DNA of 51,886 bases from an uncultured Bacilli bacterium (GTDB lineage: Bacteria > Bacillota_I > Bacilli_A > RFN20 > CAG-826). The stretch's first letter is position 1. Every line of letters begins with the position of its first letter. Of the stretch, positions 42,088 to 51,368 are shown one piece after another. The translations under genes and the position numbers were made by a program. The notes under the pieces were generated by a model. It searched no databases and had not been told where the DNA came from. It saw only the letters and a list, made by a program, of their open reading frames with translations. The stretch lies in contig CALWAS010000003.1 of the NCBI GenBank assembly GCA_944375905.1, forward strand, positions 1-51,886. Direction: 5' to 3'.

Positions 42088-42112
42088 GGCCCCGGGGACA
42101 AAGCCCGGGGCC
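42088..42112 (-). terminator. GC-rich hairpin between surface protein and response regulator
   Basis: A 9-bp stem GGCCCCGGG / CCCGGGGCC has a 7-base loop, followed on the minus strand only by TTTC. It could be a weak terminator or an attenuator that lets some transcripts run on into the regulator genes, whose ATG lies 26 nt further on. Confidence 0.55.
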
Positions 42113-42131
42113 CGAAGAAGACGATTCAGCG

Positions 42132-45131
42132 TTACTTGGCGATCTTCTTCTTGCGGAAGTAAAGGACGAGGAAGATGGCGACGCCGACGATGACGACACC
42201 GCCGATCGTGCCGCCGACGATTGCCCAGATCTCGCCGGTCGTTAGGCCGCCGCTTTCGCTTGGGGCAGTCGATTCGCTGCTCGTCGTCTCGGAAGAGGTG
42301 GGTTCGGAAGTGGTTGGCTCCGATGAATCCGGTTCCGAGGTCGTAGCCTCGTTCACCATGACCTGCAGGGTTTTGCTCGACGTGTTCCCAGCTTCATCGC
42401 TCGCCGTAACAGTAATGGTATAGACGCCCGCTTTGTTGGCAGCAAACGAATCATTTTCCGTTTCTATCTCCTCAGCGGTTTCGCCAGATCCGTAGGAAAC
42501 GGCGATTTCGTAGGTCGGGGCATCGTCGGTATCGTCGCTCACGGTTACGGTCAGCTTCACCGTATCGCCGACCGTATAGCTTTCCTTGTCGGCAGTCAAA
42601 GCAATGGTCGGGGCGGCGTAATCGTCGGCCTTGATGGTCGTGGTGTCCGATTCGGGGCTGCCCTCGCGGATGAACTTGGCCGATAGGGTCAATCCAGTCG
42701 CGGTTCCGGCCCCGGCATGGACGTGGAGGACGCCGCCGTTGAGCAGGGCATAGGGATCGATGCCGTACTCGGAAAGACGGATCCGATAGGTATTGGCACC
42801 GGGTTCGAGATCGGTCGAGAAGGCTTTCCCGGTTAGGTCGAGGAGCTGTCCTTCGGCGTTCTCGGTGAACCAGAGGGTCCTGTTGGCGATGCCAAGGCGG
42901 ACGGTGTCGAGGGCGCCGGTGAGGGTCTCGGTTCCCGTATTGGTGATCGTGAACTCGAGGATGTCGCCGACGAAGGCAACGTTTCCGGTTACGAGGCCGC
43001 CGAGGTAGTTATAGTCGCCAGACGTCATCGGATCGAGGGCAAGGGCCTCGCCTCCGTTCCAAGCCGCTTCATAGAGCTTGTGCGCCGGGGTGGAAGTCGC
43101 GGAAATGAGCAGGTCGATGGCCGGTTCTTGGCCGTCCCCGTAGTGGAAATGCATGCTCGCTCCGGAGAGGGAGGACGGATTATCGATCCCGGAAGCCGAA
43201 AGCGATATCTCAAAGGTATTCACGCCGGCCGCAAGATCGGTGCCTAGAAGCGAGCCGTCTTTGGCGCGGAGGGTCCCTTGGTCGTTCTCGGCGAACCAAT
43301 AGGTCCCGACGCCGGTGATCTCGATTCTCAGGCTCGCAAGAGCGTTTTCGAGAGCCTCGCCCTTATTATCGATCGTCAAAGTTAGGGTATCGCCATAGGC
43401 GAGCGGGTCGGCCGGAAGCGTGGCCCCGTTCAAATAGGTATAGCCGTCAGCGGCATCGGCCTTGGCCGGGAGTCCTTCGAAGAGCGTGACCGGTTCCGCC
43501 GCTTCTTCCGCCGCTTTCTTGGCGAAGAAGATGGAATCGATCTCGATCGTCGAGCTTCCCCAATAGAAGGTGATGCCCTGTCCGAGGACCGCCCGATCCA
43601 AGCCGCATTCGTCGATGTCGAAGATCAAATAGACGAATCCGTTGGCATCCTTGTAGGGGTAGTTGCCGCTCTTCGGGATGGTCGGCAGCCCAAATGCGGC
43701 AAAGCCCTCTTTTGCCCAGATTGTGTTCTTCGTGTCGGGCATGAAGCGGAACGACGAGAAATCGGTTCCCGCATTTCCTTCCGCGTCGAGGCTCCGAGCC
43801 ACGACAACCATGTAATCGTTGTTGACGGCATCGGGGTGACGTTCCGTCCCAAGGAAGAAGTTGCCATATCCGGCAGGGCCCGAGATGCCCGGGAGCACGA
43901 GGCTCGTTCCATTGAGGTAAGCCTTCTGAGCATCGTCGGTATAAGCCGTCGCGTAATCGATGGCGTGGTCGGTAAGCGTCGACGATCCCGACGGTCCATA
44001 AGCCGTCGGCCAGTGGCCGCCTTCGTAGGTCACGTTGAAGTCGTTGAAGTAGCTGACCGAGCTCAGGTCGAGATCGGGGTAGAGGACTTCGCTCGCCCTC
44101 ACTTCGCAGTCGGACGCGAATAGGCCGTATATGGTAACCGATGTCGTCGAGGCGATGGCAATGCCTTCGAGCGGGGTCGCGATGCCGCTGTCGGCGAGGT
44201 TCACCGTGACCGTCGAGCGCGCATCGAGATTCGACGGGAGGGCGCTCCCCTCGTAGTCGACGAGGTCGGCATACGGGACGAAGGTTCCGGTGGTTCCTCC
44301 GCTTATCGGGGCGATGCTAAGCCCGGAAAGGTCTCCGAGAAGCTCAAGGCCGATGTTCGAGTAATCGATCGCCTCTCCATAGTTGAACGAATAGGAGCCG
44401 TTTTCGAGGGTAACCGACGTATCGACGAGGTTTCCCTGGGTGCCATACCAATAGGCAACATCGGTTCCCGGGCGATTCATGAAATCGTCAACGACCTGCC
44501 CGACCTTCACATCGCGGATCTTGAGGTTGCCGTGGTTCCCGGCAAGGTTGTATAGATGGAAGCCGGAAACGCCTCCGCTAACCGGGACGCTCGTCGAGCC
44601 TTGGACGAAGTTGACGCCGGCAAAAGTCATGGCGACGTTGATGTTTATGGTCGTCCACTCGTTGAGCGGAATGTTGGAGTTCTTCACGCCGTCGTCATCG
44701 ACGGTTTCGTTGAGGGCAAAGCCCTTTTCCGAGGGATAGTCCGGAGTGCCGTTGGCCCCTCCGCGAACCTTGATCTTGATTTTCGAGAGGTCGACGTCTC
44801 CCGATAGGTAGACCGTGAGGGAAATGGTGCTATTGGCCTGGTCGCCGGTGGTGCCGATCTTGTAGACGGAATCGTCGCAGGTTTCCTCGCTATTGACGAC
44901 GTTTTTCTCCAAATCGACGTCGAGATAGCCAAACGACTGCTGGGTCGCCCCGGTCTCCGAGAAGGTTCTACGATCGTCGTTGCCCTCGAGATCGTCGAGG
45001 TAAAGGTCGGTGTCTCCGTTGAAGAGGTAGCCTTCGTCGGCTGCCTTTGCCACCGCGGCCTCGGACGGGCTCATGAGAGCGCCGCCGACTAGGATGGCGC
45101 TCGCCAGGATGAGGAGTTTGTTCGTTTTCAT
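42132..45131 (-). CDS. Large secreted surface protein with Ig-like domain and C-terminal anchor
   Basis: The 999-residue protein has a signal peptide (MKTNKLLILASAILVGGALM...). A long beta-rich region contains repeated units of the type LRIEITGVGTYWFAENDQGTL and VRLGIANRTLWFTENAEGQL. A cadherin/PKD-like Ig domain (SYTVGDTVKLTVTVSDDTDD) follows, then a Ser/Thr/Glu-rich linker and a Gly-rich membrane helix with the tail FRKKKIAK. There is no LPXTG. The ending matches that of the surface protein at 9644. No catalytic motif is seen. It lies 13 nt after the beta-helix lipoprotein gene and is probably a carbohydrate-binding partner. Confidence 0.8.
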   Translation of the reverse strand: MKTNKLLILASAILVGGALMSPSEAAVAKAADEGYLFNGDTDLYLDDLEGNDDRRTFSETGATQQSFGYLDVDLEKNVVNSEETCDDSVYKIGTTGDQANSTISLTVYLSGDVDLSKIKIKVRGGANGTPDYPSEKGFALNETVDDDGVKNSNIPLNEWTTININVAMTFAGVNFVQGSTSVPVSGGVSGFHLYNLAGNHGNLKIRDVKVGQVVDDFMNRPGTDVAYWYGTQGNLVDTSVTLENGSYSFNYGEAIDYSNIGLELLGDLSGLSIAPISGGTTGTFVPYADLVDYEGSALPSNLDARSTVTVNLADSGIATPLEGIAIASTTSVTIYGLFASDCEVRASEVLYPDLDLSSVSYFNDFNVTYEGGHWPTAYGPSGSSTLTDHAIDYATAYTDDAQKAYLNGTSLVLPGISGPAGYGNFFLGTERHPDAVNNDYMVVVARSLDAEGNAGTDFSSFRFMPDTKNTIWAKEGFAAFGLPTIPKSGNYPYKDANGFVYLIFDIDECGLDRAVLGQGITFYWGSSTIEIDSIFFAKKAAEEAAEPVTLFEGLPAKADAADGYTYLNGATLPADPLAYGDTLTLTIDNKGEALENALASLRIEITGVGTYWFAENDQGTLRAKDGSLLGTDLAAGVNTFEISLSASGIDNPSSLSGASMHFHYGDGQEPAIDLLISATSTPAHKLYEAAWNGGEALALDPMTSGDYNYLGGLVTGNVAFVGDILEFTITNTGTETLTGALDTVRLGIANRTLWFTENAEGQLLDLTGKAFSTDLEPGANTYRIRLSEYGIDPYALLNGGVLHVHAGAGTATGLTLSAKFIREGSPESDTTTIKADDYAAPTIALTADKESYTVGDTVKLTVTVSDDTDDAPTYEIAVSYGSGETAEEIETENDSFAANKAGVYTITVTASDEAGNTSSKTLQVMVNEATTSEPDSSEPTTSEPTSSETTSSESTAPSESGGLTTGEIWAIVGGTIGGVVIVGVAIFLVLYFRKKKIAK

Positions 45132-45144
45132 ATTGGCTCCTTTC

Positions 45145-47775
45145 TTAAGCTAAACTGCCGAAAACGTAGACTTCGCTAAGCTGGCCGCCGTAGCCGCCGG
45201 CAATGGAGTTGGAGGCGATGTCGATCCTTAGGAAGCGCATCGTCACTGGAGTATCGAGTTCAAGTAGGTAGGTGTTTCCGAGGAGCGGATCGAAAGTGAT
45301 GTCGATGGCTTCTTGGAATGTCGTGAAGCTAAGGCCTTCGCGGTAGTCGGTGTCCTGCGCGCAGCCGCTGAAGGACATCCTCTGGGTCCGCTTGTCCCAG
45401 CTGAAGGAGGACGGGAGACAAAGGGTGATGGCCTTCACTTCGTAGACCTTCTGGAGGTCGATGACGATGTAGGCCGGGAAGCCATCGCTTTCGTAATAGG
45501 AGGTTCCGTTCGGGTTTCCGTCGGTGAGGCGGGCCGGGTCATAGACATCGTAATAGGGAGTCGAGTCGACGACCGGCTTCTGGTAGGAGAGCGACGGGCC
45601 GTAAACCTCGATTTCGCTAAGGCGGAAGGATCCGAGGTCGAAGAGGGCGCGGGAAGTGCGGAACACCCTTAGCTGGATGCCCTTGATGTTGGCCGCGGTA
45701 AACGAGATGTCGACGGCATTCCCGGCCTGCGGGGTAATCGAATACTCGGCGGCGCCGGAAGCGATGACGTAGTTACCGAAGGTACCGGGGCTCGAAGCCG
45801 ATTCCTTCTTGTAGCGGATCTCGATGTCGTAGACGTAGGAGAAAGCGTTGGCCTCGTCGGCGAGAAGGCGGATGGTTCCGGCCTGGACCGGTTCCTCGAA
45901 TTCGATGCTGATGCCGACGAATTCGTGTTCGGCCCCGGTATAGGGCTTGCTCTCGAAGGAAGTAGCGCGGTTGCCGTCGAGAAGGGAAGAGGGAGACGAA
46001 CCGTCAGCCGAGAAATCGCCGCTTCCGTCATCGACCGGGGTGGCGAAGGTATTGCCGGCGCCGTGGGTCACGGAAATCGATTCGGGGACGACCTCGAGCG
46101 GGGTTCCGACGTAGGCGAGGTCGCCTTGCTGGAAGGAGAAAGTCGGGACCATGACGGCATCCTGGGAAGTCGTCTCTTCGACTTTGACGTCCACCGCCGT
46201 ACCGAGATTGGTCAAGTCATAGACATAAGGGAGGGCGGCCCCGGTCGTCTCGCCGGTGCTTTCGATCTTGATGCTGCCTTCGTTTACGTCGGTTCCGAAG
46301 ACGAGGTTCAGGTCTTCCTTGCTCGCGACCTTCTTCCCCTCGATTTCCATGTTGCGGAAAGTGACGTTGGAAACGGTCGCGTGGTTCCCGGCATATCCGG
46401 AAACGCGGGAAACGACGCTATCGGCAAGCTTCAGGACCTTGACGTTGTCGACCAAAACGCCGTCGATGTTGCCAAGGTCGGTCGATTCGCTCCACGAAGT
46501 CGAGTACTCGACCGAGAAATCGCAGAGGTAGTCGTCGAGGCCGTCGGCCCGGTTGTCGCCAAGCATCTCGCCGTCCTCGATGGTGATGTTCCGATAGGTG
46601 ATGTTGCTGACGTCGGCCTTGTCGGCGTTATGGATCGACATGGCGGCTTTGTGGTAATTGTGGATGACGGTGATGTCGGAGAAAGTGACATTGGATATGT
46701 GGTCTCCGTGCGTCTCGAAACCGACCTCCATGCTCTGGGCGAGATCGGTCCAGACGTTAACCCGGTAGAAAGCGATGTTCTCCGTCGAGAGGTCGTCGTT
46801 GCACTTGACGACCAACGAGTCGTCCCACGTGCGGACGAAGCCGCCGTCCATCGTGACGTTGCTGCATCCCTGGATCGAGATTCCATCGCCGTTCGGGCGA
46901 GAGGAAATGATCTTGATGTTTTCGATGTTCACGTTGTCGCAGCCATAGAAGACCGTCGTCCATCCAGCCGGGTCGAGGAAGGTAATTCCCTCGACGGTGA
47001 TGTTGCTCCCATAGCGGATTTCGAGGGGGCAGGTGACGTCGCTGTCGCTATTGCGGGTATACATTTCGCCGGAGATGATTCCCCGGCCCCGGATCGTGAT
47101 GTCGTTCACGTGCTCGGTGCGGATGTTCCCGTAGACATAGGCCCCGCCGGCAAGATAGAGCGTCTGCCCCTCGGTCAGGGCAATGGCGCCGGCATCGTAA
47201 ACGCCGGGCCCGATGTAAACGACGTTGGGATCGTCGGGAGAAGGGACGTTTTCCTCAAGCGGATTGGCGAAAAGATGGATGGCCTTGTCGGCGTCTTCTT
47301 CGTCGAGGCCGTCCCCGTCCCTATCGACCTGGATCACGTAGTTGTTCGGCTGCTCGATGGCAAAGCTAAGGGTCGAGCCCTCGACTTTTACCGGGATGTC
47401 ATATCCTAGGGGCGAGACATAGGCGGCCTTGGCCTCGTAAGGAAGCTCGATGCGGACATCGACGCGGCCCTCGAAGTCGAAGATGGCCACTGCGTTCTTC
47501 TCGAAGCTGTTGCTCCAAGAGAAAGTCCGGGCATGATTGACGTTCACCTCGTAGACGAATAGGGGCGTGTCCTCGACATAGATCTCGCATAAGGATGAAC
47601 TATCGAGGATCTCGGGCCCTTCGTAGGCGACTACTTTCGTCGTCGTGACCTCGCTTACGTCGGGCGGTTCGGTGCTTTGGCTGCTCTCGGAAGAGGAGCT
47701 CGTCTCGTTGGTCCCCCCGCACGATGCGAGGAAGAGGGCCAAGAGGCTCGGCAGGATAAATCGTGATGCTTTCAT
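45145..47775 (-). CDS. Beta-helix GH28/GH49-like lipoprotein with two F5/8-type C-terminal domains
   Basis: This 876-residue lipoprotein has lipobox FLASCGG and a Ser-rich linker. Residues about 190-480 form a right-handed parallel beta-helix of the polygalacturonase/dextranase kind. Acidic residues lie where GH28 has its catalytic Asp residues (PNGDGISI and RTWDDSLVVK), but the GH28 motifs GHG and RIK are absent, replaced by SMEVGFETHG and SIHNAD. Two jelly-roll domains like F5/8 type C (sugar binding) end the protein. The ATG at 47775 is preferred over a TTG two codons earlier, given AGGAGA 8 nt upstream. The substrate is unknown; pectin-like or alpha-glucan polymers are options. Confidence 0.75.
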   Translation of the reverse strand: MKASRFILPSLLALFLASCGGTNETSSSSESSQSTEPPDVSEVTTTKVVAYEGPEILDSSSLCEIYVEDTPLFVYEVNVNHARTFSWSNSFEKNAVAIFDFEGRVDVRIELPYEAKAAYVSPLGYDIPVKVEGSTLSFAIEQPNNYVIQVDRDGDGLDEEDADKAIHLFANPLEENVPSPDDPNVVYIGPGVYDAGAIALTEGQTLYLAGGAYVYGNIRTEHVNDITIRGRGIISGEMYTRNSDSDVTCPLEIRYGSNITVEGITFLDPAGWTTVFYGCDNVNIENIKIISSRPNGDGISIQGCSNVTMDGGFVRTWDDSLVVKCNDDLSTENIAFYRVNVWTDLAQSMEVGFETHGDHISNVTFSDITVIHNYHKAAMSIHNADKADVSNITYRNITIEDGEMLGDNRADGLDDYLCDFSVEYSTSWSESTDLGNIDGVLVDNVKVLKLADSVVSRVSGYAGNHATVSNVTFRNMEIEGKKVASKEDLNLVFGTDVNEGSIKIESTGETTGAALPYVYDLTNLGTAVDVKVEETTSQDAVMVPTFSFQQGDLAYVGTPLEVVPESISVTHGAGNTFATPVDDGSGDFSADGSSPSSLLDGNRATSFESKPYTGAEHEFVGISIEFEEPVQAGTIRLLADEANAFSYVYDIEIRYKKESASSPGTFGNYVIASGAAEYSITPQAGNAVDISFTAANIKGIQLRVFRTSRALFDLGSFRLSEIEVYGPSLSYQKPVVDSTPYYDVYDPARLTDGNPNGTSYYESDGFPAYIVIDLQKVYEVKAITLCLPSSFSWDKRTQRMSFSGCAQDTDYREGLSFTTFQEAIDITFDPLLGNTYLLELDTPVTMRFLRIDIASNSIAGGYGGQLSEVYVFGSLA

Positions 47776-47803
47776 TAGCAAAATCTCCTAGGAACATTCT
47801 CTA

Positions 47804-47817
47804 AGAAAGCGCTTTCC
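47804..47817 (-). promoter_or_regulatory. cre-like operator before the beta-helix/surface protein operon
   Basis: AGAAAGCGCTTTCC contains the perfect 12-base palindrome GAAAGCGCTTTC (47805-47816) and lies 29 nt before the ATG. It marks a new transcription unit after the terminator at 47885-47906. A small inverted repeat (CCGTAAAAACGG on the minus strand) lies just upstream. Confidence 0.65.
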
Positions 47818-47884
47818 GTTTTTACGGAGCAAAACCTGCCTTTTTACGCTAGGAAAATGCTAAAGCGGGCAATCAAAGAAAAAG

Positions 47885-47906
47885 AGCCGGGGAAGAAAAT
47901 CCCCGG
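47885..47906 (-). terminator. Terminator of the MsmK/beta-helix operon
   Basis: An 8-bp stem GCCGGGGA / TCCCCGGC has a 6-base loop; on the minus strand it is followed by TCTTTTTCTTT. It lies 30 nt past the stop of the beta-helix gene at 47937. Confidence 0.8.
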
Positions 47907-47936
47907 CAATACCCATTTGCTTTGTTTAAAAGCGCG

Positions 47937-49643
47937 TCAAACGAGGGCGACTTCGCCGCTGAGCGGATTTTCCCAGCGCGGAGCGGGATCGTGGCCGGTT
48001 ATCGCCTCGCCGCTCAAGCCGATCTCAAGGCCGGAAACATGATCGCCGACATGGAGATTGCCATACTCGGAAGTGACTTCTTCGTCGACGACTTTCACGT
48101 CGCTTATCTTAACGTCCTGGACGGCCGAGACATTTCCGCGATAAGCCGCCCGGGTATCCACATAGCCGGCAATGACGATGGACCCCGGATTGCCGTTGGC
48201 TTTCCTTTTCACCAAGACGTTTTCGACTTTCACGTCATGGATGTTGCCGATTTCGGTTCCGCCGCCGGCCGGCTTGTCCGACCAGTTGCTCGAATAGAGG
48301 CACTTGAACTCGATGAGGGCGTTGTTCCCCTGGGCGTCGCCCTTCCCGGTCGAAAGGTCCTCCACCGTTATGTTTTCCCAAGTAATGCCATGGACATCGG
48401 CATAGTTGGCATTGTGGATGGAGATGACGGGCTTATGGAAGGCGTGATAGACGGTGATGCCCGAGAAGAGGATGTCCTTTATCTCCTTCCCGGCCGTCTC
48501 GTAGCCGATTTCCATGCTTTGGGCAAGGTCGGTCCAAAGATAGCAGTCGCGGAAGGATATCTCGGAGCTGGAGCCATGGGTCGAGCGGTCCGGATTCCCA
48601 TACGGGTAGGAGTAGTTCTTGACGACGAGGTTGTCGTCGAAGCCGCGCACGAAGCAGTTCCGCACCTCGATGCGATTGCAGCTTTGGAGGGTTATGCCGT
48701 CTCCGTTGGCGCGCGAGGAGAAGATGTGAACGTCCTCGATGGCGGAATCGTTCGTGAAGTAGAGATTGACGGTCCAGGCCGCCGGGTCGATGAAAGAGAT
48801 CCCGGAAATGAGGACATGGCTCGACTTCGTGCTGTCGAAAGGCACTATCTGCTCGGTCCTCGAGAAGAACTGCCCGGTAACCTCGCCACCGCCGATGATG
48901 GCTACGTTATTCGCCCCATTGACCCGGACCATTGCCGAAAGGACGGCTCCCGGCTCGAGGTAAAGGATGGTATTGCTATCGAGGGTGATAGTGCGGTCGC
49001 TTCCGATCCGCGGATCGCTTTCGTCGTAGAATCCCGGCTCGAAGCGGATCACTTCCATTCCTTCGTTCTCGTCGACGTAGTTTTCCCACTCGTCGAGCCT
49101 ATCGATGTCGACGGCGTTGAGGAAGATGGCTTTGCTCGGATCGCCCAAAGGCTCGATCACGTAGGTGCATGGGTCATCGATCGAGAAGGAAATCGTCTTC
49201 GCCGAAACGTTGTTGAAGGGGATGATGCTATAGCGGGTCGGATAGAACTTCGTTTCGTAGTCGATTTCGTAATCCAGTTTCAGTTCGACGTCCATCTTCC
49301 CCCGGAAATAGATCGTCGCGTAGCCGCAGGTGTCGCGATTCGGCCCCGGGAAGGCGTAGCTATGGTTGTTGTCGCAATTCACCGCCCTGATGGGAACCTC
49401 ATGGCCGGCAACCTTGAGGGTGGCCCCTTCGTAAAGCGGTATTTCCGCGGGAATGCTAGGTATGTGAAGAAGGGGGCCGGTTTCCTCCTGGGAAGAGGAA
49501 ACGACGCTCGAGGATTGGCTAGACTCCTCGCTCGAGACGCTGGAAACGGCTTCGCTTGACGAAGTTTCGCCCGAGGCGCCTCCTTCCGTCCCGCATGAAG
49601 TCAATATCATGGCCGCGAATAGGGCAAAGAAGGCAAGTTTCAT
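47937..49643 (-). CDS. Beta-helix GH28/GH49-like lipoprotein, short form
   Basis: This 568-residue lipoprotein has lipobox ILTSCGTE followed by a Ser/Glu-rich linker. A small beta-sandwich (about 60-190) leads to a right-handed beta-helix closely related to that of the protein at 45145: [31 protein letters not shown] and [12 protein letters not shown] all correspond. It lacks the F5/8-type domains. The Asp residues likely to be catalytic are kept, and GHG and RIK of classical GH28 are again missing. Its ATG overlaps the ATPase stop as ATGA, so it is coupled to msmK. Confidence 0.78.
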   Translation of the reverse strand: MKLAFFALFAAMILTSCGTEGGASGETSSSEAVSSVSSEESSQSSSVVSSSQEETGPLLHIPSIPAEIPLYEGATLKVAGHEVPIRAVNCDNNHSYAFPGPNRDTCGYATIYFRGKMDVELKLDYEIDYETKFYPTRYSIIPFNNVSAKTISFSIDDPCTYVIEPLGDPSKAIFLNAVDIDRLDEWENYVDENEGMEVIRFEPGFYDESDPRIGSDRTITLDSNTILYLEPGAVLSAMVRVNGANNVAIIGGGEVTGQFFSRTEQIVPFDSTKSSHVLISGISFIDPAAWTVNLYFTNDSAIEDVHIFSSRANGDGITLQSCNRIEVRNCFVRGFDDNLVVKNYSYPYGNPDRSTHGSSSEISFRDCYLWTDLAQSMEIGYETAGKEIKDILFSGITVYHAFHKPVISIHNANYADVHGITWENITVEDLSTGKGDAQGNNALIEFKCLYSSNWSDKPAGGGTEIGNIHDVKVENVLVKRKANGNPGSIVIAGYVDTRAAYRGNVSAVQDVKISDVKVVDEEVTSEYGNLHVGDHVSGLEIGLSGEAITGHDPAPRWENPLSGEVALV

Positions 49644-51169
49644 CTTATGATCTCCTCGCTTATGGGGTCGAAAAGCCGAATTGAGTCTTTTTCGCAGGAG
49701 AGCGCAACCGATTTCTCCATGGCGAGATTCGATTTGCTCATGAGACGGGCGACCACGGAATAGCCATGGAAGCCGACATGGAGGATGAATTCCTTGCCGA
49801 GGGGCTCAACGGCCTCGAGGGGGCAATGCAGCCCGCGTGCCGAGATCTCGAAGTCCTCGGGGCGAATGCCGAGTCGGAGGGAGCCCTCCGCCGCTTCGGC
49901 GGCCTTCGCGAAGCTGGACGCCTTTTCGCTTAGTTCCTCGACGCGTTTCTCTAGCCTGATGCGTTCGGCCTTGGCCTTCCTCGAGTCGCCTTGGGCGGCT
50001 TCGAGATAGACCTTTTCCTTCTTGAGGCTTTCCTCGCATTCCTCTTTCTTTCGCTCGTAGAAGGCTTTCTTCACCTTCATGAAGCCGGAAGGAAGGGGAA
50101 AAGACGTTCCGTCCTTGAAGAAAATCCCGTCCTTGGAGTAGGTCACGTCGAGGATGTTCATGGCCGGGGAGCCGATGAAGGTCGCAACGAAGAGGTTGGC
50201 CGGGTAGGCGTAGATTTCCTCGGGGGTCCCGATTTGCTGGACGTAGCCGTCCTTCATCACGACGATTCGGTCGGCCATCGTCATGGCCTCGGTCTGATCG
50301 TGGGTAACGTAAATGGCCGCCGCGCCGACCCGGCGCTGAAGGGCGACGATTTCGCTCCGCATGCTGACCCTGAGCTTGGCATCGAGGTTCGATAGCGGCT
50401 CGTCCATCAGGAAAAGGGTAGGTTTCCTTACCAGGGCCCGCCCAAGGGCGACGCGCTGCCTTTGCCCGCCCGAGAGTTCCCGCGGCTTGCGGTTCAGGTA
50501 GTCCTCGATTTCGAGAACCTTGGCGGCCGACGTAACTTTCTCCAGTATTTCCTCTTTGCTGTAGCGGCGCTTTTTGTAAACGGGCATCGGCTCCGTCAAA
50601 AGGCGCTCGCGTTCCTTTTCGGCCCGGGCCTTTTCCTTGGCTATCACGCTCTCGAGGAGGTCGAGGGAAGCAAGCTCTTTGTCCTTCCGCTCGCTCGCGG
50701 CTTGTCCATTTAACTTGGCTCGACGGCGGGCGATCCTCTCAAGGTCCTTTTCGAGTAACGATGCCTTCCTTAGCGCTTTCGCCGCGCGCTTTTCGTCGAT
50801 TCTAAGGACAGGTTTGCCTTCCTCGTCGAGCACCGGTTCGGAAACTTTTCTCATCCGGAGGCCAAAGGCAAGGTTGTTGAAAACGCTCATCTCGGGGTAA
50901 AGGGCATAGGACTGGAAGACCATCGCCACGTCCCTCTCCTTCGGGGAAAGGGCATTGGCGTAGGTCCCGTTGATGTAAAGCTCGCCCGATGTAATGTCCT
51001 CGAGGCCGGCAATCATGCGAAGGGTCGTCGATTTGCCGCATCCCGAAGGGCCGACGAGGACGATGAATTCGCCTTCCTCCACATCCAACGAGAAGGAATG
51101 GACGGCTTCGACGCCAGATGGATAGACCTTCGAAACGGAGGTTAAAGAAATGGCTGGAACGTTCTTCAT
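49640..51169 (-). CDS. msmK: MsmK/UgpC-type sugar-importer ATPase with two helical insertions
   Basis: This cytoplasmic ATPase powers sugar importers of the binding-protein type. Walker A is [11 protein letters not shown], the Q-loop [10 protein letters not shown], the signature LSGGQRQR, Walker [13 protein letters not shown] and the switch His in [10 protein letters not shown]-terminal regulatory TOBE domain is present ([13 protein letters not shown]). At 509 residues it is about 140 longer than usual. One charged, helical insert (about 109-205) lies between the Q-loop and the signature, and another (about 365-428) lies inside the TOBE region. Two importers in the window lack an ATPase, so this one probably serves both. 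The ATG at 51169 is preferred over one four codons earlier, on family length; neither has a strong ribosome site. Confidence 0.88.
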   Translation of the reverse strand: MKNVPAISLTSVSKVYPSGVEAVHSFSLDVEEGEFIVLVGPSGCGKSTTLRMIAGLEDITSGELYINGTYANALSPKERDVAMVFQSYALYPEMSVFNNLAFGLRMRKVSEPVLDEEGKPVLRIDEKRAAKALRKASLLEKDLERIARRRAKLNGQAASERKDKELASLDLLESVIAKEKARAEKERERLLTEPMPVYKKRRYSKEEILEKVTSAAKVLEIEDYLNRKPRELSGGQRQRVALGRALVRKPTLFLMDEPLSNLDAKLRVSMRSEIVALQRRVGAAAIYVTHDQTEAMTMADRIVVMKDGYVQQIGTPEEIYAYPANLFVATFIGSPAMNILDVTYSKDGIFFKDGTSFPLPSGFMKVKKAFYERKKEECEESLKKEKVYLEAAQGDSRKAKAERIRLEKRVEELSEKASSFAKAAEAAEGSLRLGIRPEDFEISARGLHCPLEAVEPLGKEFILHVGFHGYSVVARLMSKSNLAMEKSVALSCEKDSIRLFDPISEEIIR

Positions 51170-51185
51170 AATCGCCCGCATTTTA

Positions 51186-51199
51186 TGAAAGGGCTTTCC
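51186..51199 (-). promoter_or_regulatory. Variant cre-like site before msmK
   Basis: TGAAAGGGCTTTCC resembles the three palindromes at 20977, 38249 and 47804, but the central CG is replaced by GG, which should weaken CcpA binding. Its place, 17 nt before the start codon, is like that of the other copies. Confidence 0.4.
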
Positions 51200-51368
51200 G
51201 CGATGCCACGGCCAAAGCCTATATCATAACGAGATAGCAGGATTACCCACCATCGATTGAAACCTGGCTAAAGGACAGGCCGCGCGTCTTTCCTGACAAA
51301 ACGAGAAAGAAACGATTAAAGGAATGGCTTTTTGCGGGGGTTAATTTCGCTCTGACGTTGCTTCTTCC

